Part shown: one piece after another, positions 5,737 to 13,205 of the stretch
How the letters are laid out: each line of letters begins with the position of its first letter
Position numbering within the stretch: position 1 is the first letter of the stretch
Origin: Abditibacteriota bacterium
GTDB taxonomy: Bacteria; Armatimonadota; UBA5829
Assembly (NCBI GenBank): GCA_017958015.1
Contig: JAGDDM010000198.1
Span: forward strand, 1-16,994
Direction: 5' to 3'
DNA: 16,994 nucleotides
Position numbers and translations under genes: made by a program
Notes under the pieces: model-generated
Database searches by the model: none
Seen by the model: the letters and a program-made list of their open reading frames with translations, nothing else
Told to the model about the DNA's origin: nothing

Positions 5737-6807
5737 TTAAAGATTTACCCGGGGAATAATGCTCACGGAGCCGCCCATGAGAACTTTCTTCAGGGTGGGG
5801 TTGGTCTCCGCCTGATCCAGGGCCTTTGCGGTGCCCATAACGACGCAGCCCAGGGGATCCGGAGCCACGGTGGCGGGCATTCCGGTTTCTTTTTCTATGA
5901 GTTTGTCGATGTTTCTCAGGAGCGCTCCGCCGCCGGCCAGGACAACGCCTTTGCGCATAATGTCCGCCGCCAGTTCCGGGGGAGTTTTCTCCAGAGTAAT
6001 TTTGATGAGCTCCGTTATCTGCCGAACCGGTTCGGAAATGGCCTCCCGAATCTCCTCGCTGGTGACTTCCACGGTCTTGGGCAGACCCGTAAGCAGGTCT
6101 CTGCCGCAAACCTTGGCCTTCAGCTCTTTGTCCAGCTTGTAGGCGGAGCCGATGTTAATCTTGGTGTCCTCGGCGGTGCGGTAGCCGATGAGCATGCCGT
6201 ATTTCTTGCGGATGTAGGCGGTGACCGCCTCGTCTATCTCGTCGCCGGCGACCCGCAGAGAGGAACCGGTGACGATGCCGCCCAGGGAGATTACCACAAC
6301 CTCGCTGGTGCCGCCGCCTATATCCAGAATCATGCTTCCGTCGGGTTCGGTGATGGGGATTCCCGCGCCTATGGCCGCCGCGAAGGGTTCCTCCAAAGTG
6401 TAGGCTTCGGAGGCGCCGGCCTTGATGGCGGCGTCCTTAACGGCTCTCCACTCAACTTCCGTGATGCCGGAGGGGATTCCCACAACGATCTTGGGACCGA
6501 TGAGTCCCGTGCGGCGGTGGACCTTGGATATGAAGCCCTTGAGCATTTGCTCCGTCTGGTCGAAGTCGGCGATGACTCCGTCCTTAAGGGGTCTCACGGC
6601 AGTGATGCCCTCGGGAGTGCGGCCCATCATTTCCTTGGCTTCCGCTCCCACGGCAAGAACCTGTTTCGTGTCTCTGTCAACGGCGATGACGCTGGGCTCC
6701 CGGAGAAGGATGCCCTTGCCTTTCACGTGTACAAGGGTGTTCGCGGTGCCCAGGTCTATGCCTATTACGGTGGCGCATTTGCCGAAAATTTTTGATAGTA
6801 TTCTCAT
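5737..6807 (-). CDS. mreB: Rod shape-determining protein MreB (bacterial actin)
   Basis: At 356 residues it is slightly longer than typical MreB (about 330-347). The ATPase signatures are present: phosphate 1 GIDLGTANTLVHVKGKG (near 16-32), phosphate 2 ILDIGGGTSEVVV, and the adenosine motif VLAGGGALLRNID. The basic, hydrophobic N-terminus MRILSKIFGK could form the membrane-binding amphipathic helix known from Gram-negative MreB. It polymerises under the membrane and directs lateral peptidoglycan synthesis. It is the first gene of mreB-C-D-hrcA. No clear Shine-Dalgarno precedes the ATG; the leader contains a small hairpin (6845-6858). Confidence 0.97.
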   Translation of the reverse strand: MRILSKIFGKCATVIGIDLGTANTLVHVKGKGILLREPSVIAVDRDTKQVLAVGAEAKEMMGRTPEGITAVRPLKDGVIADFDQTEQMLKGFISKVHRRTGLIGPKIVVGIPSGITEVEWRAVKDAAIKAGASEAYTLEEPFAAAIGAGIPITEPDGSMILDIGGGTSEVVVISLGGIVTGSSLRVAGDEIDEAVTAYIRKKYGMLIGYRTAEDTKINIGSAYKLDKELKAKVCGRDLLTGLPKTVEVTSEEIREAISEPVRQITELIKITLEKTPPELAADIMRKGVVLAGGGALLRNIDKLIEKETGMPATVAPDPLGCVVMGTAKALDQAETNPTLKKVLMGGSVSIIPRVNL

Positions 6808-6868
6808 TTATGTTTATACCGAAGTCGATTTGTTATGTGATTTTCGGAGACAACTCCGTCAACTATAT

Positions 6869-6897
6869 ATTATACCGCAAATCCGAGTTTTTGAAAA
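6869..6897 (-). promoter_or_regulatory. mreB: Promoter of the mreBCD-hrcA operon
   Basis: On the minus strand TTTTCA (6892-6897) and a perfect TATAAT (6869-6874), preceded by GCGG, are 17 bases apart. The predicted start near 6862 gives a leader of about 55 bases. That leader holds a hairpin CGGAG-N4-CTCCG (6845-6858). No CIRCE operator is seen. Confidence 0.6.
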
Positions 6898-6922
6898 CCC
6901 GGAAAAATATCGCCTCTACTTA

Positions 6923-6951
6923 TTTAAAAGCGTTGTGATATGTGTTATAAT
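6923..6951 (+). promoter_or_regulatory. Promoter of the CHAT gene cluster
   Basis: TTTAAA (6923-6928) and a perfect TATAAT (6946-6951) are 17 bases apart, with TGT directly before the -10, an extended -10 element. The predicted start near 6958 leaves about 27 bases before the ATG at 6985. This supports that ATG over an in-frame one at 6940, which lies upstream of the predicted transcript start. Confidence 0.6.
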
Positions 6952-6984
6952 AATATTTCGCGAAGAAAATCAACGGATAAAGAA

Positions 6985-9867
6985 ATGCTCAGAAAATTAT
7001 TTGTACTTTTTCTCATATTAATATCGACGAATCTACTCTCCGCCGACGACACGGACCGGGGCTTCTGCGGCTACGTCTGCCGAACCACCGGGGTTTTGGA
7101 GGGTTTCGCCGCCGACGCCTCCGTAAGCCCCGTGGATTCCTCCGATCCCGGGGCGGATAAAATAACGGAGCTTCAGCGCCTCATTAAGGACGCCCTCGAT
7201 TTTAACGGACGGGACCCGGTTCGCTGCTGCGCTTCCTGCGACAAGGCCGCCGCCCTTTGCCGCGACCTCAATTTCAAACTCACCGAATGCGCTCTTTCCG
7301 CCTTCGGCGCCCGAATCCGGGCCTTCGAGATGTCCGCCTATCCCGAGGCGGAGAAGGGATTTTTTCGGGCGGTTTGGATTATGACCGAGGAGGGCGACAA
7401 GGCGGCTCTGGCTTCCCTCTACGAGGACTACGCGAAAATGTCCCTGGCCGTGGGACGCCGGTCCGGAGCCTCCGCCTACTACACCCGGGCGGCATCCTAT
7501 CGGGGCGAGTCGGTGAAGGCAGGGGCGGACTACATGGCCGCCGGTTCGGCCCTCGCCAACCTTGAGGGATTCAACATCATAAACGAAAACGCGCTGCCCG
7601 CGCTGCGCCGTAATGTGGGCAAGAACAAAACGATTTTGGCGGAAGCCCTTGTGACCGCGTCGGAGCTTGCCGCCGCCATCGACAAACCCAAGGCCGCCTT
7701 GGACATCGCCAAGGAAGCCCGAAACCTCACTCTCCCGGAGGGACTTGTTGCCTGCCGGGTGTACGAGCAGCTGGGAAACGCCTACGCCTTAAGCGGCAAC
7801 GCCACCGCCGACGAAGCCCACAGAAAACGGAAAGTCCTTTCGGACAAAATCGTGGAGAAGGCGGCAACCTCCTCCGACGGAGCCTATGTGTGCGAAGCCG
7901 CGGAAGCGGCTCTGCGGTACGGCTACGGCGAGGCGGAAAGCCTTCTGCGCCGGGCCGTTGAAATGTGCGAAAAATCCGGCGACGCGGAAAAAATGTGCGA
8001 CTTCTCAACGGAGCTCTCCAAACTTTTGGCCGAAGGCGGCAAAACCGAGGAAGCGGGCAAAATCGTCATGAAGGCCGTGTTCTTCGCCTCCGAAAAGGGC
8101 AACAAAAGCGCCGCCTCCCGGTGCGCCAGAGGGTTCCTGCCCGCTGTGGAGCACGCCGAAAACGCCGACGCCGCCATGAACATGCTGGCGGAGATGATAA
8201 CCGTTTTCGAGAAAAACGGGGACGCCAAGGGTTTGGGCGAACTCTGCTATTCCGGAGCCAAAATCCGAACCGCCGCCGGCAAGCACGAGGAAGCGGCCAA
8301 GGGCTTCGCGGAAGCGCGGCAAATCTTCACCGAAACCGTGGGCGACCTTTGGGCCGCGGGACGGGTGGCCGCCGACGAAAGCCGGTGCCTTGCCAAACTG
8401 GGCAAGCCGACGGAGGCCTCGGACCTCCTTTTCGAGACGCTGAAAAGTTTGGCGGGCGAGTCCCTGAACGACATAACCTACGGCACGGACCACGAGGATA
8501 TTCTTTTCGACATATACAAACTCTGCGCGGAGTATTCCGCGGCGGCGGATATGACCGACAGGGCGGATTTGCTTATGCGGGGCGCCGCCAGACGGGGTTT
8601 CGCCGTTCGGATACTGCGGGATTTGGCAGCCTCCGAGGACACGAAAGTCTCCGAATGGGCGTCGAAGTCGGAATACCTGAACTCCCCGGGCACCGAGATA
8701 GCCCGAACCGACACCTCCGTGCCGGTGGTAATCGCCGAGGGCTGGACATCCTTCGTTAAGTATTGTCTCCTGGCCCGCTCCGGTTCCGTTTACACCGGCT
8801 ACAAGTCTCTGCCCATCGACCCGGAGCAGCTCTACCGCCTGCGGTCGCGGATTCCGGAGGACACCGCCTTTGTGGAATATCTCTTCTCCGGCTCCACGGT
8901 GTTCGTCATCGTCTGCACCTCCGAAAACGCGGTTTACGCCGAGCTTCCGGGCAAAGCGGAGGAGATTGCGGAGCAGGTTCGTGTTTTCGAGAAACTGAAC
9001 GCCTCCAAGGAAGAGAACATAAAGAGCGGCATCCCCGTGCCGCCGGTGACTGATTTCAAATCCGCCGCCTTCGCCGAGACAAAGGAAGTTCTCTCCCGGC
9101 TTTACTATCTGCTCCTCGAGCCCATAAAGCCCTACATCTCCGGCGTCACCAACCTCTGTTTCGCTCCCGGCGGCTGTGTTGAGGGACTGCCCATGCACGC
9201 CCTCATATCCCGGGAGGAGCCCACCGTTCGGTTCGTTATTAACGACCACGCGGTGAGTTATCTGCCGCCCTCCGCTTCGGATTTGCTCCTTGTGTGGACG
9301 AAGCGAACCTTGGATCTCCGGGACTGCCGGGTTTCCGTTTTCGCCGACCCCAAGAACACTCTTCCCGGCGCGGTGGAGGAGGCTAAAGAAATCAAGAAGG
9401 CGGTGCCCCAGGCCAACATATATTCCGGGGCGGACGCCACCGAGAAGAACTTTTTGCGGGAGCTGCCCCTCTGTGGCATTCTCCACATCGCCGCCCACCA
9501 TTCCGGCGACGTGAACCCGGTGGGTTTCACACTGGAACTGGCGGAGGGAACCGTGGAGTTCGACGACCTGAAACGGTCCGGAAACACGCCCCTTGAGCTG
9601 GTTGTGCTCTCCGCCTGCGAAACCGCCGGAAAATCCGCCATGGCGGAATCCTTTATTCTGAACGGCGCCAGAAGCGTCATCGGCGGGCTGTGGAAAATAA
9701 GCGACGATTCCGCATCCTACCTCTGCGGAGCCTTCTATCGGGCTCTGGCTTCCGGGGCGGGAAAAGCGGAGGCTCTGCGGCTGGCCCAAATCGAACTGGC
9801 GGAATCCGGCACGTTTACCGACCCTTACTATTGGGCGCCCATGGCTCTCTACGGCTCCCCCCGATAA
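6985..9867 (+). CDS. Exported TPR-CHAT caspase-like protease
   Basis: The 960-residue protein begins with a signal peptide (MLRKLFVLFLILISTNLLSA, likely cut after residue 20). Residues about 30-600 are alpha-helical repeats of TPR type, alanine- and glutamate-rich, with recurring pairs such as AAKGFAEARQIF. The C-terminal CHAT domain (about 640-960) belongs to the caspase-like clan. The dyad is intact: H838 in LHIAAHH and C878 in LSACETA, followed by the typical GARSVIGGLW and DPYYWAPMALYG. The usual GHG around the histidine is AHH here. CHAT proteases cleave protein partners; TPRs usually bind substrates or regulators. Export to the periplasm is inferred from the signal peptide. The next two genes encode a sigma factor and its putative membrane anti-sigma factor, so the protease may act on the anti-sigma ectodomain or be part of the response. 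That link is inference. Confidence 0.9.
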   Translation: MLRKLFVLFLILISTNLLSADDTDRGFCGYVCRTTGVLEGFAADASVSPVDSSDPGADKITELQRLIKDALDFNGRDPVRCCASCDKAAALCRDLNFKLTECALSAFGARIRAFEMSAYPEAEKGFFRAVWIMTEEGDKAALASLYEDYAKMSLAVGRRSGASAYYTRAASYRGESVKAGADYMAAGSALANLEGFNIINENALPALRRNVGKNKTILAEALVTASELAAAIDKPKAALDIAKEARNLTLPEGLVACRVYEQLGNAYALSGNATADEAHRKRKVLSDKIVEKAATSSDGAYVCEAAEAALRYGYGEAESLLRRAVEMCEKSGDAEKMCDFSTELSKLLAEGGKTEEAGKIVMKAVFFASEKGNKSAASRCARGFLPAVEHAENADAAMNMLAEMITVFEKNGDAKGLGELCYSGAKIRTAAGKHEEAAKGFAEARQIFTETVGDLWAAGRVAADESRCLAKLGKPTEASDLLFETLKSLAGESLNDITYGTDHEDILFDIYKLCAEYSAAADMTDRADLLMRGAARRGFAVRILRDLAASEDTKVSEWASKSEYLNSPGTEIARTDTSVPVVIAEGWTSFVKYCLLARSGSVYTGYKSLPIDPEQLYRLRSRIPEDTAFVEYLFSGSTVFVIVCTSENAVYAELPGKAEEIAEQVRVFEKLNASKEENIKSGIPVPPVTDFKSAAFAETKEVLSRLYYLLLEPIKPYISGVTNLCFAPGGCVEGLPMHALISREEPTVRFVINDHAVSYLPPSASDLLLVWTKRTLDLRDCRVSVFADPKNTLPGAVEEAKEIKKAVPQANIYSGADATEKNFLRELPLCGILHIAAHHSGDVNPVGFTLELAEGTVEFDDLKRSGNTPLELVVLSACETAGKSAMAESFILNGARSVIGGLWKISDDSASYLCGAFYRALASGAGKAEALRLAQIELAESGTFTDPYYWAPMALYGSPR

Positions 9868-9896
9868 TTGACTATAAAAGATTTATCCGGTAAAAT
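9868..9896 (+). promoter_or_regulatory. Internal promoter before the sigma gene (leaderless configuration)
   Basis: TTGACT (9868-9873) and TAAAAT (9891-9896) are 17 bases apart, each matching five of six consensus bases, with CCGG before the -10. The expected start is at or within a base or two of the ATG at 9903, so the transcript would have no leader. No Shine-Dalgarno precedes this ATG, which agrees. The promoter fills the 35-base gap after the CHAT stop codon. Confidence 0.55.
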
Positions 9897-9902
9897 TTCC
9901 CT

Positions 9903-10934
9903 ATGACATCACAAGAATTGCTTACGGCGTATCTGAACGCCGATGAAATCGATATAGAAGAAAGAGAAGCCGCCCTGACGAAAAGAATCATGGATACGGT
10001 GCGTATAGCGGTGAGAAAACGGGATGACTCCCATCAACCCGAGTGGGAGAGCGACTGTCTCTTCGCCGTTTGGACCCGCATCGCCGCCATGAAAGCCGGC
10101 AGGGACGTGTCTCCCATAGAAAATCTGGACGCCTTCATCAACACCGTTGTCAAAAGCAAGTTCTGCGACAGCATCCGCCGCAAACGACCCGCTTGGTACA
10201 ACAAGAAGGTTGAGATAACCGAGATTTTTTCCGGCAAAACCGGCTACACCGGCGTTACCGTTATCGAGAGACGGTACTGCGCATTGAAGGGCATGACCGG
10301 CGACAGACGGGTGGCGGGAAGTAATTGTAAAGAGCTGGCCAAGGAAGCCGACAGCGTCCGCGCCTTCAAAGCCGCCCGGCTCGGAAACAGGGAACCCATG
10401 GAGTTCGGCGTGGGCGATCTCTGCGTCGCGATTTTGGAACACTGCGGCGGTCCCGTGGACATCGACATCCTCACCGGCACCGTGGTTGACCTTCTGCAGC
10501 TGAAAAACCCGGATCCGGTTTCCATCGACAAGCCCGTGTCCGAGGACGACGAGTCCCTGACCATCGGCGACAGCCTCGTTTCCGAGGAGCGGAGCGTGGA
10601 AGATCAGGTCTGCGAAGGCGACTATTTCGACAATGTGGCGAGGTGGTTGGTTCCGGAGCTTATGGCTCTTACAACCGAGCGCCGCATGACGGTTCTGCTG
10701 GCTCTGGACCGGGAGCAGATAATGTCTCTTATTTCCTCCGTGGGCATCGACGCCGTGACGGAGCTTTTCGGCACGGACAAAAACGGTCTCTACGACATCG
10801 TGCGGCGGATTCCCCTTTCCGACGCGGAAATCGGCAGAGAGACCGGCGTGGAAGTGCGGGCCATTCCCAGTATGCGCTTTAAGGCCTGGGAACGCATCAG
10901 ACGCCACGTGAAAAAAACGAATTTCGATATTTAG
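9903..10934 (+). CDS. Divergent sigma-70/ECF-like sigma factor
   Basis: The 343-residue protein is long for an ECF sigma factor. Residues about 47-95 fit region 2: an acidic stretch with FAVWTRIA, then LDAFINTVVKSKFCDSIRRK, the pattern of the core-binding and -10 helices. A central part (about 100-240) ends in an acidic region-3.2-like segment (SIDKPVSEDDESLTIGDSL). Residues about 250-343 fit region 4, with PLSDAEIGRETGVEVRAIPS (304-323) as the helix-turn-helix and a basic last helix. The C-terminal layout, including MSLISSVGIDAVTELFG before the HTH, resembles a sigma-like family I recall from Acidobacteria near zinc-finger and CHAT genes. The downstream gene encodes a membrane zinc-finger protein, the expected anti-sigma. 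No good Shine-Dalgarno precedes the start. It could instead be a sigma-derived regulator. Confidence 0.8.
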   Translation: MTSQELLTAYLNADEIDIEEREAALTKRIMDTVRIAVRKRDDSHQPEWESDCLFAVWTRIAAMKAGRDVSPIENLDAFINTVVKSKFCDSIRRKRPAWYNKKVEITEIFSGKTGYTGVTVIERRYCALKGMTGDRRVAGSNCKELAKEADSVRAFKAARLGNREPMEFGVGDLCVAILEHCGGPVDIDILTGTVVDLLQLKNPDPVSIDKPVSEDDESLTIGDSLVSEERSVEDQVCEGDYFDNVARWLVPELMALTTERRMTVLLALDREQIMSLISSVGIDAVTELFGTDKNGLYDIVRRIPLSDAEIGRETGVEVRAIPSMRFKAWERIRRHVKKTNFDI

Positions 10935-10994
10935 GCAATAATGCCGAAATATACACGTCACTTGAAGTGTAATTAAAAAACGCAAGAAAGGAAT

Positions 10995-11006
10995 TTTGCG
11001 CGCAAA
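10995..11006. other. Palindrome between Shine-Dalgarno and start of the anti-sigma gene
   Basis: TTTGCGCGCAAA is a perfect 12-base palindrome in the 84-base gap between the sigma and anti-sigma genes. An AAGGA Shine-Dalgarno-like sequence lies at 10988-10992, 26 bases before the ATG at 11019, too far for normal use. No other in-frame start codon lies between them. The palindrome may be a DNA-binding site, possibly for autoregulation, or may pair between transcripts. Confidence 0.4.
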
Positions 11007-11018
11007 TTATTAAGTCCG

Positions 11019-12152
11019 ATGAAATGTTTGGATGAAAAAGACCTGAAGAGGTTTTTGAACTGCGACGTCAGTCGCGAGGAGTTTTTCCGGATTGAAAGGC
11101 ATATCGCCGAGTGCGAAAGTTGCAAGGACGCGTTGAGGCGCCTCTCCTCCGTAAGACTCCAAGAATTCGCTACCGGCGCGGAATGTTGTCCCGATTACGA
11201 GGAACTTTCCCGCTATGTTGACGGGGAGAAAATGTCCCCGGAGTTTATGTCCCACATTCGCTCCTGCGAACTGTGCGCCCGGGACATCAGGACCATTCGA
11301 AAAGCAAGGCTAATGAAGCCGGCGGTAAGACGCCTTACATGGCAGCGATTCGTGTGGATTCCCGCGGCGGCCGCGGCGGCGCTGGCGGCGTTTATGATTT
11401 GGCATTCGCCCCAAACCGTGTCCGCCCCCGATAAGCCCGCGGTTGTGGCATCACTCCCGGATGACGTTTCCGCTCCCACCGAGGAACGGGTGAAACCGAC
11501 GGAAAGAATTGTTAAAGAAGATTCCGCTACGGTAGCGCCCACCGAGGAAGAGTCGCCTAAGCCCGCCGAAGAAGTGAAAACGGAAGAACCCAAGGAACCG
11601 GAAAAGGTTTCGGAAAAAACGGAAAAGTCCCTCGCCGAAGCTCAGAAAAAAGCGGCCGATGAAGTAAAAAAAGAGATTAAAAACGAAGTTAAAGAAAACA
11701 AAGAAACAAAACTGGCGGCCGTTCCCAAAGAAGAAAAAACAGACGACGCCGAAAGCGTGACCGAGGAAAAGACTTTCGATCCCGTTGAGATTGCCGCTTC
11801 CCCCAATGTGAGACTCAGAGGCGGAAACGAAAAGGTCGCCGAAGAACCGGCGGAAAAGACCCCGGCTCCCGGCAGCGCGGCGAAATCCGCTCCGAAGCTC
11901 GCCGGCGGCCTCACCAAGAGCGCCAAGCCCGCTCCCACCACTCTCACCTGGAGCAAGGCGGAAGACGCCGATTCCTACAAAGTGGAAGTGTTCGCCTCCG
12001 ACGGAAACAAGGTTGAAGAAGCGATTACCAAGGGTACATCCTACACGCCCACCAAGTTGGAAGCCGGCAAAAACTACACCGTGCGCTATTCCTACAGAGC
12101 AAACGAAACGGATCCTTGGCATCCCATAGGACAAAAGAGAATAACAAAGTAA
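11019..12152 (+). CDS. Membrane-anchored double zinc-finger anti-sigma-like protein with FnIII domain
   Basis: The 377-residue protein starts with two zinc-binding anti-sigma motifs of Hx3Cx2C type: H28-C32-C35 and H79-C83-C86. One membrane helix follows (about 111-128, alanine-rich). Then comes a long Glu/Lys/Pro-rich linker (about 145-285), as in proteins spanning the periplasm, and a C-terminal fibronectin type III-like domain (about 300-377; LTWSKAEDADSYKVEVF, then Y-x-V-R-Y). Such proteins hold a sigma factor at the membrane and release it on an outside signal, often after proteolysis. The adjacent sigma gene is the obvious partner. Two tandem zinc fingers and an FnIII sensor are not the standard ZAS/RsgI layout. 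It is the last gene of the cluster, followed seven bases later by a strong terminator. Confidence 0.85.
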   Translation: MKCLDEKDLKRFLNCDVSREEFFRIERHIAECESCKDALRRLSSVRLQEFATGAECCPDYEELSRYVDGEKMSPEFMSHIRSCELCARDIRTIRKARLMKPAVRRLTWQRFVWIPAAAAAALAAFMIWHSPQTVSAPDKPAVVASLPDDVSAPTEERVKPTERIVKEDSATVAPTEEESPKPAEEVKTEEPKEPEKVSEKTEKSLAEAQKKAADEVKKEIKNEVKENKETKLAAVPKEEKTDDAESVTEEKTFDPVEIAASPNVRLRGGNEKVAEEPAEKTPAPGSAAKSAPKLAGGLTKSAKPAPTTLTWSKAEDADSYKVEVFASDGNKVEEAITKGTSYTPTKLEAGKNYTVRYSYRANETDPWHPIGQKRITK

Positions 12153-12158
12153 TTAATG

Positions 12159-12184
12159 AGCCGCCCGAAAGGGCGGCTTTTTTT
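12159..12184 (+). terminator. Rho-independent terminator of the CHAT-sigma-anti-sigma cluster
   Basis: A perfect 8-bp GC-rich stem AGCCGCCC/GGGCGGCT with a GAAA tetraloop is followed by a run of six further T. It begins six bases after the anti-sigma stop codon. Confidence 0.95.
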
Positions 12185-12331
12185 AGGGGTCAGGGGCCGG
12201 GTGTCAGGGGTCAGGGAATGTGTCGGCAAAGCCGACGGATTCTACTGACTCACATTGCAATGTCGGTTTTATAATCCGTTGCCGCAGGCAACACCGCCGC
12301 TGACCCCAGGCCCCAGACCCCTGATCCCTGA
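12185..12331 (-). repeat. Structured intergenic repeat, copy 2 (inverted relative to copy 1)
   Basis: Its reverse complement aligns along its whole length with 129-260. It carries a hairpin GTCGGC/GCCGAC (12222-12236), the palindrome ACATTGCAATGT (12252-12263) and a hairpin GTTGCC/GGCAAC (12278-12292). The last has a different stem sequence from copy 1 but still pairs, so pairing is conserved. The ends are G-rich on the left (12186-12216) and C-rich on the right (12300-12330), forming imperfect terminal inverted repeats built from GGGGTCA-like units. It sits between two convergent terminators and encodes nothing. No transposase or clear target-site duplication is visible. Confidence 0.8.
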
Positions 12332-12334
12332 TGC

Positions 12335-12370
12335 AAAAAATTACCCGCTCCGAAGAGCGGGGATATTTTT
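12335..12370 (-). terminator. Rho-independent terminator of the ABC transporter operon
   Basis: The stem CCCGCTC (12344-12350) and GAGCGGG (12355-12361) closes a four-base loop. On the minus strand it is followed by TAA and six T. It lies just after the stop codon of the last permease gene. A shorter T run on the plus side may give some activity in the other direction. Confidence 0.88.
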
Positions 12371-12377
12371 GTATTGT

Positions 12378-13205
12378 TTATCCTTTGACGCCGGAGATAA
12401 CGACGCCCTGGATGAAGTATTTCTGTCCCGCGAAGAAGACGATGAGGAGCGGGATCATGGTGACGGTGGAGGCCGCCATCAGGTAGTTCCAGTCGGTGGA
12501 ATACTGACCCTGGAAAGCGTAAAGACCCAGGGCGAGGGTTCTCTTGGCCGGGGAGCTCAGGTAGATGAGGGGCCCCAGGAAGTCGTTCCATGTGCCCATG
12601 AAGGCCAGAATGGCTACGGTGGCCAAAGCCGGTTTAATCTGGGGCATAAGAATCTTCCAATATGTCTGGAACGTGGTTGCGCCGTCGATTCTGGCCGCCT
12701 CGTCCATTTCCATGGGAATGGTCATGAAATACTGCCGCAGCAGGAAAATCATGTAGGCCGAGCCCAGGAAGGAGGGGATAATCAGCGGGCAGAAGGTGTC
12801 GTACATTCCCAGCGAGGAGAAAATCTTGAACTGGGGAATCATTGTCACCTGCGCCGGCAGCATCATGGTGGACAGCAGAATCACGAAGAGTGTGTTTCTG
12901 AAGGGGAATCGCAGTCGGGCGAAGCCGAAGGCCACCAGGGAGCAGGAGAGAATCTGCCCCAGGATGCACAGGGCGGTAATCTTAACGGTGTTCCAGGTGT
13001 AGAGGGCGAAGGGCAGCTTCTCGAAAGCCGTGGAGTAGTTGGAGAAGAGCCAGGGCTTGGGGATAATCTGCACCGGGTCGGCGAACACGAACTCGGGGGC
13101 CTTGAAGGAGGATGTGAGCATCCAGAAGAAGGGCACCAGAGAGATGATACTGCCGATAAAGAGGAGGGTGTAGACTATTGCTTTCGTTTTGCGATTGGGT
13201 TTCAT
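12378..13205 (-). CDS. Carbohydrate ABC transporter permease, MalG type
   Basis: This 275-residue inner-membrane protein has six predicted membrane segments and the ATPase-coupling EAA loop: EAARIDGA (169-176) followed by ILMP (185-188), with the usual conserved glycine of the loop absent. An N-terminal helix ending in FFWMLTSSFK and a C-terminal QKYFIQGVVISGVKG tail are typical of MalG-family (CUT1) permeases, which move oligosaccharides or glycerol phosphates. GGAGG lies seven bases before the ATG, inside the end of the upstream permease gene, with a four-base ATGA overlap. It is the last gene of the operon and is followed by a terminator. The sugar cannot be told from sequence. Confidence 0.93.
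   Translation of the reverse strand: MKPNRKTKAIVYTLLFIGSIISLVPFFWMLTSSFKAPEFVFADPVQIIPKPWLFSNYSTAFEKLPFALYTWNTVKITALCILGQILSCSLVAFGFARLRFPFRNTLFVILLSTMMLPAQVTMIPQFKIFSSLGMYDTFCPLIIPSFLGSAYMIFLLRQYFMTIPMEMDEAARIDGATTFQTYWKILMPQIKPALATVAILAFMGTWNDFLGPLIYLSSPAKRTLALGLYAFQGQYSTDWNYLMAASTVTMIPLLIVFFAGQKYFIQGVVISGVKG

Noticed and set aside
4864..6795. Very long plus-strand open frame (643 residues) opposite mreB and mreC
   Set aside because: It lies antisense to well-recognised mreB and mreC and its translation is low-complexity Gly/Val/His-rich with no family likeness. It is a shadow of codon bias.
6940..6984. Upstream in-frame ATG for the CHAT gene
   Set aside because: It lies before the predicted transcription start and puts a charged extension ahead of a clear signal peptide.
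6808..6984. CIRCE operator for HrcA in front of mreB
   Set aside because: No TTAGCACTC-N9-GAGTGCTAA-like inverted repeat was found in this intergenic region.
8005..9789. 594-residue minus-strand open frame inside the CHAT gene
   Set aside because: Antisense to a convincing CHAT protease; the translation is glycine-rich and shows no recognisable domain.
10935..10946. Small hairpin GGCA-ATAA-TGCC after the sigma gene as a terminator
   Set aside because: The stem is four base pairs and no T run follows; transcription into the anti-sigma gene is expected.
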